Source: Streptomyces omiyaensis
GTDB taxonomy: Bacteria > Actinomycetota > Actinomycetes > Streptomycetales > Streptomycetaceae
DNA length: 64,000 bases
Reading direction: 5' to 3'
Assembly (NCBI RefSeq): GCF_014650895.1
Contig: NZ_BMVV01000005.1
Coordinates: 1 to 64,000 of the forward strand
The first letter of the stretch is position 1. The number at the start of each line of letters is the position of its first letter. This document shows positions 16,102-25,012 of this stretch, piece after piece. Under the pieces are notes generated by a model that ran no database searches, was not told where the DNA came from, and worked only from the letters and a program-made list of their open reading frames with translations. Both the position numbers and the translations under genes were made by a program.

Positions 16102-16506
16102 TCAGCCGGTCTGCATGACCGCGATGACGTTGCCCGCCGGATCGGTGAACCAGGCGATGCCCGCCGGGGCTCCCCCGCCGGTCTCCTCGCCGGGGCGGAC
16201 GACGCCCCGGTCGTCGGCCCCGAAGCCGGGGTACCGCTCGAAGGTGGTGCCCCGGGCGGCCAGGTCGTCGACGGCCCGGTCGATGTCGTCGACCTCGAAG
16301 TTGAGGACGGTGAAGGAGGCGGGGGTGTGGTCCTCCTTCGGGTAGACGAAGACCCGGGCCCCGCCCGGCAGGGTCAGGAACAGCATCCGCATGTCCCCGT
16401 CGCCGGTCTCCTCCACCGCGAGACCGAGCCGGTCCCCGTAGAACCGCCGGGCGGCGTCCAGGTCGTCCACCGAGAAGCTGCTGTACGCCGTCGTCTCGCC
16501 GAACAT
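16102..16506 (-). CDS. VOC family protein, single domain
   Basis: A 134-aa single glyoxalase/bleomycin-resistance-type domain: SVDDLDAARRFYGDRLGL at the N-terminus and the closing IAWFTDPAGNVIAVMQ. GGGAG precedes the ATG at 16506. Such small VOC proteins bind or isomerise small metabolites, and the substrate is unknown. Transcribed alone between nadE and the S33 hydrolase. Confidence 0.82.
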   Translation of the reverse strand: MFGETTAYSSFSVDDLDAARRFYGDRLGLAVEETGDGDMRMLFLTLPGGARVFVYPKEDHTPASFTVLNFEVDDIDRAVDDLAARGTTFERYPGFGADDRGVVRPGEETGGGAPAGIAWFTDPAGNVIAVMQTG

Positions 16507-16578
16507 GACGTGCTCCCTTCCGGGGCCCCGGTGCGGGGCTCCCGCCCTTCCAGGATCCGCCCGATCGGCGCGGGGCGC

Positions 16579-17409
16579 TCAGGGTGCGATCGGCAGCTGC
16601 CGCTTGTGCTCGGTGAGGTCGTAGCGGCGGACGATGACGGCGTGGGCGGCCTCGGCGAGGGGCTTGCCCTCCAGGAAGTCGTCGATGTCGTCGTAGGTGA
16701 CGCCGAGCGCGTCCTCGTCGGGCTTGCCCGGGTCCAGGGTCTCCAGGTCGGCGGTGGGCACCTTCCAGACCAGGCCGGCGGGGGCGCCCAGCTCGGCGGC
16801 GACGGCGCGGACCCGCCGCTTGGTGAGGCCGGTGAGCGGGACGAGGTCGGCGGCGCCGTCGCCGAACTTGGTGAAGAAGCCGGAGACGGCCTCGGCGGCG
16901 TGGTCGGTGCCGACGACGAGGCCGTCCCGGGCGCCGGCGACGGCGTACTGGGCGATCATGCGCTGGCGGGCCTTGATGTTGCCGTGCACGAAGTCCTGGT
17001 GGTGGGCGTCGCGGAAGGTGAGGCCGGCGGCCAGGGCGGCGTCGAGCGCGGCGTCGGAGGCCGCCTTGACGTCGACGGTGAGGACCTGGTCGGCGCGGAT
17101 GAAGTCGAGGGCGGTCTGCGCGTCCTTCTCGTCGGCCTGGACGCCGTACGGCAGGCGCATGGCGTAGAAGGCCGCCTCGTGGCCGGCGGCGCGGGCGCGC
17201 TCGACGGCGAGCTGGCAGAGCCGGCCGGCGGTGGTCGAGTCGACGCCGCCGCTGATGCCGAGGACGAGCGAGCGCAGTCCGGTGGTGGTGAGGCGCTCGG
17301 TGAGGAAGGCCACCCGGCGCTCGATCTCGGCGGCCGGGTCGAAGGTCCCGGAGACCTGGAGCTCCCGGGCGATCTGCAGCTGGCGGGCGGTGGGCGCCGG
17401 GTGGGTCAC
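16579..17409 (-). CDS. nadE: ammonia-dependent NAD+ synthetase
   Basis: A 276-aa short NadE without a glutaminase domain. It has the ATP pyrophosphatase P-loop [12 protein letters not shown] (about residues 50-61), [16 protein letters not shown], and [26 protein letters not shown], all diagnostic. It converts deamido-NAD and ammonia to NAD+ at the last step of NAD biosynthesis. It starts with GTG at 17409, with GAGGAG about 7 nt upstream. Confidence 0.95.
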   Translation of the reverse strand: MTHPAPTARQLQIARELQVSGTFDPAAEIERRVAFLTERLTTTGLRSLVLGISGGVDSTTAGRLCQLAVERARAAGHEAAFYAMRLPYGVQADEKDAQTALDFIRADQVLTVDVKAASDAALDAALAAGLTFRDAHHQDFVHGNIKARQRMIAQYAVAGARDGLVVGTDHAAEAVSGFFTKFGDGAADLVPLTGLTKRRVRAVAAELGAPAGLVWKVPTADLETLDPGKPDEDALGVTYDDIDDFLEGKPLAEAAHAVIVRRYDLTEHKRQLPIAP

Positions 17410-17526
17410 GGGGATCTCCTCGTCGGGGCGGGTCGGGACGACGGCTCCGACTCTACGGGGTGGGAGGAGGCTCCGGCCGCTCCGGCCTGGGGGTTCGACG
17501 GGGAGGGCGCTTCGGTCGCGGTGCGT

Positions 17527-18681
17527 TCAGGCGGCCGGGGGCCGCGGCGGGGCGGTGGGCGCCGGGGCGCACAGGACCTCGACGCGCTGGACGAGGTTGT
17601 TGGCGAAGCCGCCGCGGTTCCAGGGCGGGGCGAGGGGCTGGACGCGGCCGGTGGCGTCGGTGGCGCGGACGGCGAGGTGGCGCAGGCCGGGTGTGGCGGT
17701 CCAGGTGGTGCGCCAGGCGGCCCAGGCCCACGGGTGGGCGGGGTCGCGGACGAGTTCGGCGTCGGTCCACGCGGCGCCGCCGTCCTCGCTGACCTCGACG
17801 CGGACGACGGGGCCGTGGCCCGACCAGGCCCGGCCGGTGAGCGGGACGGGGCCGGGGCGGACCACCCGGGCGCGGGACATGAAGTCGGGGAAGCCGGGCG
17901 GGGCCATGAGGGCGCGGGGGGCGATGAGGGTGACGGGTTCGCCCTCGTCGCCGGGCTCCTGCCGGAGGCGGTACGCGGCGGTCTGCTGGAAGCCGGTGTA
18001 GGGGGTGGCGGTGAGGGTGACCTCGCGCAGCCACTTCACGTGGGCCATGCCGTACCAGCCGGGGACGACGAGCCGGAGCGGGCTGCCGTGCTGGGGCGGC
18101 AGCGGGGCTCCGTTCATGGCGTACGCGACGAGGACCTCGCGGGCGGGGTCGGCGGCGGTGGCGAGGGGCAGGGACCGCCGGTAGTCCTGCTCGACGCCGC
18201 GTTCGACGCCGTGGTCGGCGCCGGTGAAGACGGCCTCGACGGCGTCCTCGGCGGGGCCGGCCTCGGCGAGGAGCGCGGCGAGGGGGACACCGGTCCACTC
18301 GGCGGTCCCGACGGCCTCGACGAGCCAGGGCTGGCTGACGGGGCGGGGCCCGAGCAGGGCGCGGCCGTTCCCCGCGCACTCCAGGGTGACGCGGCGGGTG
18401 ACGGCGGGGCGGGCCCGGAGGCCGGGGAGGTCCAGGTCGAGCGGGCGCAGGACGCGCCCGCCGACGGTGAGCCGCCAGGTGTCGGGGGCGGTGTCGGGGA
18501 TGTCGTAGTGGACCAGGACGTAGTGCAGGCCGGGTGGGGTGACGTCGTACCGCAGGGCTTCGAGCGGAAGTCCGTGGTTGCGGGTGGCGAGGGCGAGTTC
18601 CTGCGCGGAGAGGCCCTCGTCCGGTCCGGCGAGCCGGGCCGGACCGCTGACGGCGCCGAGGCCGCCCGGCGAGGGGTCCAT
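17527..18681 (-). CDS. molybdopterin-dependent oxidoreductase, sulfite-oxidase-like
   Basis: A 384-aa protein with a sulfite-oxidase-type molybdopterin domain and a C-terminal Mo-co dimerisation domain (about 250-370). The Mo-ligating cysteine is in TLECAGNGR (about residue 102), and PLRLVVPGWYGMAHVKWL is the classical cofactor/substrate segment. No Tat or Sec signal is visible, so it is predicted to be cytoplasmic, unlike many bacterial sulfite oxidases. No heme domain is fused. The natural substrate is unproven. Confidence 0.85.
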   Translation of the reverse strand: MDPSPGGLGAVSGPARLAGPDEGLSAQELALATRNHGLPLEALRYDVTPPGLHYVLVHYDIPDTAPDTWRLTVGGRVLRPLDLDLPGLRARPAVTRRVTLECAGNGRALLGPRPVSQPWLVEAVGTAEWTGVPLAALLAEAGPAEDAVEAVFTGADHGVERGVEQDYRRSLPLATAADPAREVLVAYAMNGAPLPPQHGSPLRLVVPGWYGMAHVKWLREVTLTATPYTGFQQTAAYRLRQEPGDEGEPVTLIAPRALMAPPGFPDFMSRARVVRPGPVPLTGRAWSGHGPVVRVEVSEDGGAAWTDAELVRDPAHPWAWAAWRTTWTATPGLRHLAVRATDATGRVQPLAPPWNRGGFANNLVQRVEVLCAPAPTAPPRPPAA

Positions 18682-18741
18682 GTCCCCATGGTGCGCCGCG
18701 CGGGCCGGGACCGCCCGGTGGGGACGGGGGCGGGCGGGGCG

Positions 18742-20832
18742 TCAGCCGGAGCCGAGGGCGCGGTCGAGGCCGGCCTGGGGGAGGTCGCCGAGGGCGCGCA
18801 GGAAGATCTCCTCGTAGGCGGGTTCGCCGAGGGCGGCGCGGACGCCCGCGGTGTAGTGGGCGTGGAGGGCGCGCAGGCCGGGGAGGCCCCGGCGGGGCTG
18901 GCCGGTGGCGCGCCAGTAGGCCTCGCCGGTGCCGGAGACGTCGGCGGCGCGGGCGCCGTCGCCCGCGGCGGCGTAGGCGGTGGCGAGGACGTCGAGGCCG
19001 AGGGCGACGCCGAGGCCGGCGCCGAGGGCGCGGGTTCCGGCGAGCATGGCCCGGGCGTGGTCGGCCGCGGCGGCCGGTTCGCCCTCCAGGAGGCCGGTGA
19101 GGGCGAGCTGGTACTCCAGGGCGGTGCGGGTCCAGTGTTCGTCGAGGGTGTCGCAGACGGCGCGCAGGGCGAGGGCGTCGGGGCGGGCCTCGGCGAGCCG
19201 GCCGAGGCCGGTGAGGGCGAAGACGCGGACGAGGTGGCAGCGGAGGGTGGCCGCGGAGTCGCCGGGGCGGCGGCCGGCCGAGGCGAGGACGTGGTCGACG
19301 ACGACGAGGGCGGCGTGGGCGCGGCCGGTGGAGAGGGCGAGGAGGCCGGCGAGGGCGGCGGCGTCGAGGGTGAGCTCGCCGGGCCGGTACGGCTCCGGGG
19401 CCGTCCCGGGCCGTTCCGGCGGGTGCTCGGTGTGGCGGGCCTCGCGGGCGCAGCGCTCGCTGACCTCCTGGGCGGGGCCGAGGTCGCCCTGGAGGACGAG
19501 GGTGACGCCGAGGGCCCAGAGGGCGCGGGTGCGGGCCCTGCCCCGGGCGCCGCTGAGCAGGAGGGCCTGTTCGAGACCGTCGCGGGCCTCGCGGAGCCGG
19601 CCGCGGCAGGACCAGGCGAAGGCGACGGAGCCGACGAGGTCGAGGGCGGCGTCGGGGTCGGTGCGCAGCAGCCGGTCCAGGGCGGTGCGCAGGTCGGTGT
19701 GGTGGGTGTCGACGGCGCGGTACCAGCGGAGCTGGGGGCCGCCGTGCCAGGCGGCGGCCCCCTCTTCCGCGAGGGCGCGGAAGTGGGTGGCGTGCCGGTC
19801 GGCGACGGTGCCGGTCTCGCCGAGGCGGTCCAGCCAGCCGGCGCCGTACTCGCGGATGGTGTCGAGGAGGCGGTGGCGGCCGGCGGCGTCGGCGGGGCGG
19901 ACGACGGAGGCGCGGACGAGGCCGTCGAGCGCGGCGGGCAGGGTGTCGGCGGTGAGGGGGCCGCCGGAGCAGACGGCGGTGGCGGTGGCGAGGTCGAAGG
20001 GGCCGCGGAAGACGGAGAGGCGCGCCCAGAGGAGGCGTTCGAGGGGGGCGGCGAGTTCGTGGCTCCAGCCGATGGCGGCGCGCAGGGTCCGGTGGCGGGC
20101 GGGCCAGACGCGTTCGGGGTGGGCGAGGAGGTCGAAGCGGGCTTCGGGGGGTGCGGTGAGGCGGCTGCCGAGCTGGTCGCGGACGGCTTCGGCGCCCTGG
20201 AGCCGGATCTGGGCGGCGGCCAGCTCCAGGGCGAGGGGTATGCCTTCGAGGCGGACGCAGATCTCGCCGGCGGGTCCGGTGGCGGGGAGGTCCCGGCCCG
20301 CGGCGGTGCGCAGGAGGGCGAGGGCGTCGTCGCCGGTGGGCGGGAGCGGGTCGAGGAGGACGGTGTGTTCGCCGGGGACGCCGAGGGGGCGGCGGGAGGT
20401 GGCGAGGACGGTGAGGCCGGGGGCGGCGTCGAGGAGTTCGGCGACGAGCCGTCCGCAGGCGTCGGCGAGGTGGTCGCAGCAGTCGAGGACGAGGAGGAGC
20501 CGGGTCTCGGCGAGCCGGCGGCGCAGGGCGCCGGAGTCGGTGCCGGGGGTGTGGTCGGCGAGGTCGACGGAGTCGGCGACGAGGGCGACGAGGAGCCGCT
20601 CGCCGTCGAGCTGTCCGAGGTCGGCCCACCAGGCGCCGTCGGGGTGGCGGTGGCGCGCGCGGTGGGCGGCGCGCAGCGCGAGCCGGGTCTTGCCGACGCC
20701 GCCGACGCCGGTCACGGTGACGAGGCGGTGCTCCGCCAGCGCGGCGGTGATGCGCTTCAGTTCCGTGCGGCGGCCTGCGAATCCCGGGTTCTCGTCCGGT
20801 AGATGTCCACGCACGGGAGCAGTGTCCCTCAT
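18742..20832 (-). CDS. STAND-type ATPase (LuxR/AfsR-like) without DNA-binding domain
   Basis: A 696-aa protein that begins almost directly with an NB-ARC ATPase: Walker A GVGGVGKTRLAL (about residues 42-53), Walker B LLLVLDCCDHL, then LATSRRPLGVPGE and EGIPLALELAAAQ, as in AfsR-type regulators. TPR-like helical repeats fill about 330-690. Unlike AfsR or LAL regulators it has no SARP, BTAD or LuxR helix-turn-helix at either end. An internal GTG at 20814 is an alternative start. Its output partner is unknown. Confidence 0.8.
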   Translation of the reverse strand: MRDTAPVRGHLPDENPGFAGRRTELKRITAALAEHRLVTVTGVGGVGKTRLALRAAHRARHRHPDGAWWADLGQLDGERLLVALVADSVDLADHTPGTDSGALRRRLAETRLLLVLDCCDHLADACGRLVAELLDAAPGLTVLATSRRPLGVPGEHTVLLDPLPPTGDDALALLRTAAGRDLPATGPAGEICVRLEGIPLALELAAAQIRLQGAEAVRDQLGSRLTAPPEARFDLLAHPERVWPARHRTLRAAIGWSHELAAPLERLLWARLSVFRGPFDLATATAVCSGGPLTADTLPAALDGLVRASVVRPADAAGRHRLLDTIREYGAGWLDRLGETGTVADRHATHFRALAEEGAAAWHGGPQLRWYRAVDTHHTDLRTALDRLLRTDPDAALDLVGSVAFAWSCRGRLREARDGLEQALLLSGARGRARTRALWALGVTLVLQGDLGPAQEVSERCAREARHTEHPPERPGTAPEPYRPGELTLDAAALAGLLALSTGRAHAALVVVDHVLASAGRRPGDSAATLRCHLVRVFALTGLGRLAEARPDALALRAVCDTLDEHWTRTALEYQLALTGLLEGEPAAAADHARAMLAGTRALGAGLGVALGLDVLATAYAAAGDGARAADVSGTGEAYWRATGQPRRGLPGLRALHAHYTAGVRAALGEPAYEEIFLRALGDLPQAGLDRALGSG

Positions 20833-20865
20833 GTCCGCGCGGAAAGCTCGGGTGGAGCGGGTTCG

Positions 20866-21978
20866 TTACGGTTCCCGGCGGTCGGGTCCGCGGGGGGCGT
20901 CGGGTTCGCCGGGGCCGGGGGCGGCGAGGTCGTCGACGGCGGAGGCGGTGACGACGGCGCCGGTGGAGCGTCTGCCGCGGCGCAGGCGGCGTTCGAGCCA
21001 GGAGGCGAAGGTGGTGAGGGCGAGGTTGAGGAGGACGAAGAGGACGGCGACGACGGTGAAGCAGGCGATGGTGTTGGCGCCGTAGTTGGCGCTCATGGGG
21101 CGGACCGAGGCGAGGAGTTCGGCGAAGCCGAGCATGGCGCCGCCGAGCGCGGTGTCCTTGACGATGACGACGAGCTGGCTGACCAGGGCGGGCAGCATGG
21201 CGGTGACGGACTGGGGCAGCAGGACGTACGCCATGGTCTGGCCCTTGCGCATGCCGATGGCCTTGGCGGCGTCGGTCTGGCCGGCGGGGAGGGCGAGGAT
21301 GCCGGCGCGGACGACCTCTGCGAGGACGGAGGCGTTGTAGAGGACGAGGCCGGTGACGACGGCGTACAGGGGGCGGGTCTCGGGGCTGATGTCGGTGAAC
21401 TCGGCGTAGGCGGCGTTGGCGAAGAGCATGAGGATGAGGACGGGGATCGCGCGGAAGAACTCGACGACGGTGCCGGCGCCGGCGCGGACGGCACGGTGGT
21501 CGGAGAGGCGGGCGATGCCGAGGAGGGCGCCGAGCGGGAGGGCGAGGAGCATCGCGAGGCCGGCGGCGACGACGGTGTTCCTCAGGGCGGGCAGGAGGTA
21601 CGTCTCCCAGGCCCGTCCGTCGGTGAAGAAGGGTTCCCATTTGGCCGCCTCCAGCTGGTTCTTGGCGGCGAGTCCGTCGATCACCCACCAGACGGCGGCG
21701 GCGAGGGCGGCGAGGAAGAGCACCGTCCACAGCAGGTTGCGGCGGCGGGCGCGGGGGCCGGGGACGTCGTAGAGGACGGTGGCGGGCTCGCCCGTGCCGG
21801 GGCGCTTCCCGGCGCCCTTCCCGGCCGGGCTCCCGGCGTCCTTCCCCGAGCGCTTCCCGGCGTCCTTCCCGGCCGGGTTCCCCGCGTCCCTCGTCGCGTT
21901 CTCCGCCGCGCTCGTGCCGGGGCGCTCCCCCGCGTCCTTCCCGGGGCGCTCACCCGCCTCGTCGCCGGAGCGGCTCAC
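20866..21978 (-). CDS. gluD: glutamate ABC transporter permease GluD, with repeat-rich N-terminus
   Basis: A 370-aa amino-acid permease with normal family content after about residue 66 (TVLYDVPGPRARRRN), the HisM-type permease domain and the EAA loop AAKAIGMRKGQTMAYVLLPQS. The first ~66 residues are a hydrophilic AG/GKDAG-type repetitive extension not expected in GluD. The GTG at 21978 overlaps the gluC stop (GTGA). A start after the repeat has no ATG/GTG in good context, so the extension is probably translated. Works with GluC in the membrane. Confidence 0.85.
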   Translation of the reverse strand: MSRSGDEAGERPGKDAGERPGTSAAENATRDAGNPAGKDAGKRSGKDAGSPAGKGAGKRPGTGEPATVLYDVPGPRARRRNLLWTVLFLAALAAAVWWVIDGLAAKNQLEAAKWEPFFTDGRAWETYLLPALRNTVVAAGLAMLLALPLGALLGIARLSDHRAVRAGAGTVVEFFRAIPVLILMLFANAAYAEFTDISPETRPLYAVVTGLVLYNASVLAEVVRAGILALPAGQTDAAKAIGMRKGQTMAYVLLPQSVTAMLPALVSQLVVIVKDTALGGAMLGFAELLASVRPMSANYGANTIACFTVVAVLFVLLNLALTTFASWLERRLRRGRRSTGAVVTASAVDDLAAPGPGEPDAPRGPDRREP

Positions 21979-22640
21979 CGCTTGACCGCCACCTTCCTGG
22001 CGAGCCGGCCGAGGAGGAGGCCGGTGGGGAGGGTGAGGCAGATGAAGCCGAAGGCGAAGATGGCGGAGATGAGGATGAGCTGGGCCTCGTTCTCGATCAT
22101 CTCCCGCATGAGCAGGGCGGCTTCGGCGACGCCGATGGCGGCGGCCACGGTGGTGTTCTTGGTGAGGGCGATGAGGACGTTGGCGAGGGGGCCGACGACG
22201 GACCGGAAGGCCTGCGGGAGCACGACGATGCGGAGGGTCTGGGGGAAGCTGAGGCCGATCGCACGGGCGGCCTCGACCTGGCCGAGGGGGACGGTGTTGA
22301 TCCCGGAGCGGAGCGCCTCGCAGACGAAGGCGCTGGTGTAGGCGGTGAGGCCGAGGACGGCGAGCCGGAAGTTGATGGTGGTGAAGCGGTCGGCGCCGAG
22401 GCTGACCCCGAGGGTCTGGAAGAGGCCGAGCGAGGTGAAGACGATGATGACGGTGAGGGGGATGTTGCGGACGATGGTGACGTAGGCCGTGCCGAAGGCG
22501 CGCATGAGGGGGACGGGCCCGACGCGCATGGCGGCGAGCAGCGTCCCCCACACCAGGGAGCCGAGGGCGGACCAGAAGGTGAGCTGGACGGTCAGCCAGA
22601 AGGCGCCCAGCAGGTCGTAGCCGTCGAGGAAGTCGAACAC
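21975..22640 (-). CDS. gluC: glutamate ABC transporter permease GluC
   Basis: A 221-aa permease of the polar amino-acid uptake family: N-terminal helix AFWLTVQLTFWSALGSLVWG, VRNIPLTVIIVFT, and the EAA loop AARAIGLSFPQTLRIVVLPQAF that contacts GluA. Normal length. It starts with GTG at 22640, 10 bp after the gluB stop, and is coupled to gluD. Confidence 0.9.
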   Translation of the reverse strand: MFDFLDGYDLLGAFWLTVQLTFWSALGSLVWGTLLAAMRVGPVPLMRAFGTAYVTIVRNIPLTVIIVFTSLGLFQTLGVSLGADRFTTINFRLAVLGLTAYTSAFVCEALRSGINTVPLGQVEAARAIGLSFPQTLRIVVLPQAFRSVVGPLANVLIALTKNTTVAAAIGVAEAALLMREMIENEAQLILISAIFAFGFICLTLPTGLLLGRLARKVAVKR

Positions 22641-22650
22641 GGCGGCCGGC

Positions 22651-23493
22651 TCACTCGACGATCACGCCGATCTGCGGTGCCGGTTCGTTCTGGTAGCCCG
22701 CCGGCCCGAAGTTCTTCTCCACTGCCTCGTCCCAGGAGCCGTCCTCGACCATCTTCTCCAGGGCCGTGTTGATCTTGTCCTTGAGGTCGCTGCCCTTCTG
22801 GACGCCGATGCCGTAGTTCTCGTTGCTCAGCTCGAAGCCGCCGAGCTTGAACTTCCCCTCGAACTCCTCCTGCGCCGCGTATCCGGCGAGGATCGAGTCG
22901 TCGGTGGTGAGGGCGTCGATGACGCCGTTCTCCAGGCCGGTCAGGCACTCGGAGTAGCCGCCGTACTCCTGGAGCTGGGCGTCGGGGGCGATCTCGTCCT
23001 TGACGTTCTGGGCGGAGGTGGAGCCGGTGACGGAGCAGAGCCGCTTGTCGTTCAGGTCGGACGGCTGCTTGATGGAGTCGTCGTCGGCCCGGATCAGGAC
23101 GTCCTGGTGGGCGAGGAGGTAGGGGCCGGCGAAGTCGACCTTCTCGGCGCGCTCGTCGTTGATCGAGTACGAGGCGGCGATGAAGTCGACGTCGCCGCGC
23201 TGGAGCATGGTCTCGCGGTCGGCGCTCTTCGCCTCCTTCCAGACGATCTCCCCGGGTTCGTGGCCCAGTTGCCCGGCGACGTACGTGGCCACGTCGACGT
23301 CGAAGCCGGTGTAGGTGCCGTCGGGGGTCTTCAGGCCGATGCCGGGCTGGTCGAACTTGATGCCGATGGTGATCCGGTCGTCGTCCGAGTGGTCGGCGGG
23401 CATCGCGCCGTGGGCGAGCGAGGCGGAGCCGAGGGCGAGGACGACGGCCGTGGCCGAGGCCACGAGGGTCCGGGTGGTCCTGAGCGGGTTCAT
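22651..23493 (-). CDS. gluB: glutamate ABC transporter substrate-binding protein GluB, no lipobox
   Basis: A 280-aa family 3 solute-binding protein with KFDQPGIGLKTPDGTYTGFDVDVATYVA, typical of glutamate-binding GluB, and AASYSINDERAEKVDFAGPYL. A Sec signal is present (ALGSASLAHGA region, residues 20-30) but there is no cysteine at the cleavage site, so it is not a conventional lipoprotein. The ATG at 23493 was chosen with GGGGTG upstream; the in-frame GTG at 23502 lies within the ribosome site. Confidence 0.88.
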   Translation of the reverse strand: MNPLRTTRTLVASATAVVLALGSASLAHGAMPADHSDDDRITIGIKFDQPGIGLKTPDGTYTGFDVDVATYVAGQLGHEPGEIVWKEAKSADRETMLQRGDVDFIAASYSINDERAEKVDFAGPYLLAHQDVLIRADDDSIKQPSDLNDKRLCSVTGSTSAQNVKDEIAPDAQLQEYGGYSECLTGLENGVIDALTTDDSILAGYAAQEEFEGKFKLGGFELSNENYGIGVQKGSDLKDKINTALEKMVEDGSWDEAVEKNFGPAGYQNEPAPQIGVIVE

Positions 23494-23513
23494 GCTGATC
23501 ACCCCGTGAGGGC

Positions 23514-24284
23514 TCAGTGGTGGAGGATCTTGGAGAGGAAGTCGCGGGCGCGGGCGCTGCGCGGATTGCCGAAGAACTCCTCGGGGGTGGTCTCCTCGAC
23601 GATCCGGCCGTCGGCCATGAAGACGACCCGGTCGGCGGCGGAGCGGGCGAAGCCCATCTCGTGGGTGACGACGACCATGGTCATGCCCTCCCGGGCGAGC
23701 TGCTGCATGACCTCCAGGACCTCGTTGATCATCTCGGGGTCGAGGGCCGAGGTCGGTTCGTCGAAGAGCATCACCTTCGGGTCCATGGCGAGGGCGCGGG
23801 CGATGGCGACGCGCTGCTGCTGCCCGCCGGAGAGCTGGGCCGGGTACTTGTCGGCCTGGGCGGCGACGCCCACCCGGTCGAGGAGGGCGCGGGCCCGTTC
23901 CTCGGCGGTGCGGCGGTCCTTCTTCCGGACCTTGACCTGCCCGAGGGTGACGTTCTCCAGGACGGTCTTGTGGGCGAAGAGGTTGAAGGACTGGAAGACC
24001 ATGCCGACGTCGGCGCGGAGCCCGGCGAGCTCCTTCCCCTCGGCGGGCAGGGGTCTGCCGTCGATGCGTATCTCGCCGCCGTCGATGGTCTCCAGGCGGT
24101 TGATCGCCCGGCAGAGGGTGGACTTCCCGGAGCCGGAGGGTCCGATCACGACGACGACCTCGCCCCGCCGGATCGTGAGGTCGACGGCCTGGAGGACGTG
24201 CAGGCTCCCGAAGTGCTTGTCGACCCGGCGCAGCACGACGAGCGCGTCGCCCTCGTCCGTGACGCGGCCCTCCGGGACGGGCAT
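23514..24284 (-). CDS. gluA: glutamate ABC transporter ATP-binding protein GluA
   Basis: A 256-aa polar-amino-acid importer ATPase: Walker [20 protein letters not shown]-loop [16 protein letters not shown], signature [16 protein letters not shown], Walker [15 protein letters not shown]-loop THEMGFAR. The ATG at 24284 has AGGAGG six nt upstream. An in-frame GTG six codons earlier would swallow the ribosome site. It is the first gene of gluABCD and powers GluCD for glutamate uptake. Confidence 0.93.
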   Translation of the reverse strand: MPVPEGRVTDEGDALVVLRRVDKHFGSLHVLQAVDLTIRRGEVVVVIGPSGSGKSTLCRAINRLETIDGGEIRIDGRPLPAEGKELAGLRADVGMVFQSFNLFAHKTVLENVTLGQVKVRKKDRRTAEERARALLDRVGVAAQADKYPAQLSGGQQQRVAIARALAMDPKVMLFDEPTSALDPEMINEVLEVMQQLAREGMTMVVVTHEMGFARSAADRVVFMADGRIVEETTPEEFFGNPRSARARDFLSKILHH

Positions 24285-24467
24285 GTCACCCTCCTGGCTC
24301 ACGCCCCCGTCTGCGGTTTCCTCCCCGGTCTCATGCTCCGCCCTGCGCCGCCGGGCCGCACGCCGGGGCGGTGCGGGGCCGTGCCCGGCGGGCCGCGCCG
24401 CCTGCGGTCCGGGCGGGGTGGGCGGAGACTGGGAACGGAGCAGCACGCGCGAGGAGGAGGGCCCGTC

Positions 24468-24926
24468 ATGAGGAGTGCCGCACCCAAGGTCAGTACGCTG
24501 CCGGCGGAGCACCGCGAGCGGCTGATGGCCTTCGCCGAGGACGTGTACTTCGACTCCGGCGACCGGCTCTTCGAGGAGCAGGCGCACGCGGAGCGGTTCT
24601 GGATCGTGAAGACCGGCGCGGTCCATCTGGACGCCAAGGTGCCGGGCCGGGGGTCGCCGGTGATCGAGACCCTGCGCCACGGCGAGCTGGTGGGCCTGTC
24701 GTGGCTGTTCCCGCCCTATCTGTGCCAGTCGGGGGCGGAGGCGATGACCCCGGTCAGGGCGTACCAGTTCGACGCGACGGCGGTCCGCTCGATGTGCCAC
24801 ACGGACCTGGAGTTCGGGGCCGCGGTGTACTTCTGGGTGGGGTCGATCCTGGCGCACCGGTTGCAGGTGACCCGGGTCCGGCTGCTCGACCTGTACGCGC
24901 CGCACGGCAGCGGGATCATGGCGTGA
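24468..24926 (+). CDS. CRP-like cyclic-nucleotide-binding-domain protein, no HTH
   Basis: A 152-aa protein with one cNMP-binding fold: [31 protein letters not shown], and [32 protein letters not shown]. The phosphate-binding cassette does not match the CAP consensus (no RxS/T), so cAMP binding is doubtful. There is no C-terminal helix-turn-helix, so it is a sensor or adaptor, not a transcription factor by itself. The start has GGAGGAGG upstream. It is divergent from gluA. Confidence 0.75.
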   Translation: MRSAAPKVSTLPAEHRERLMAFAEDVYFDSGDRLFEEQAHAERFWIVKTGAVHLDAKVPGRGSPVIETLRHGELVGLSWLFPPYLCQSGAEAMTPVRAYQFDATAVRSMCHTDLEFGAAVYFWVGSILAHRLQVTRVRLLDLYAPHGSGIMA

Positions 24927-24945
24927 GCCGGGTGCGGCACGGGCG

Positions 24946-25000
24946 TTGACCTCTCACGGGCGCGGCCGTACGGTCCGGACGGTTCTCCCGTCCGGACCGT
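24946..25000 (+). promoter_or_regulatory. promoter with 13-bp dyad over the start site
   Basis: TTGACC (24946-24951), a 17-bp spacer and TACGGT (24969-24974) form a strong sigma-70-type promoter for the DUF6114 gene. A perfect inverted repeat with 13-bp arms (24970-24982 and 24988-25000, loop TTCTC) overlaps the -10 and start site. This suggests an operator rather than a terminator. Confidence 0.6.
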
Positions 25001-25012
25001 CAGGAGCGGCGC

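Noticed and set aside
16009..20802. Very long plus-strand open frame (about 1600 codons)
   Set aside because: It is antisense to nadE, the molybdopterin enzyme and the STAND ATPase, consists of Gly/Ala/Glu/Asp low complexity, and has no family motif. Long antisense frames are normal at this GC content.
17453..21730. Long minus-strand Arg/Pro-rich open frame (about 1400 codons)
   Set aside because: Out-of-frame shadow of the genes on the same strand; no ribosome site and no domain.
24970..25000. Hairpin as terminator of the CRP-like gene
   Set aside because: It overlaps the -10 and start site of a strong promoter for the next gene, so an operator fits better, though weak termination cannot be excluded.
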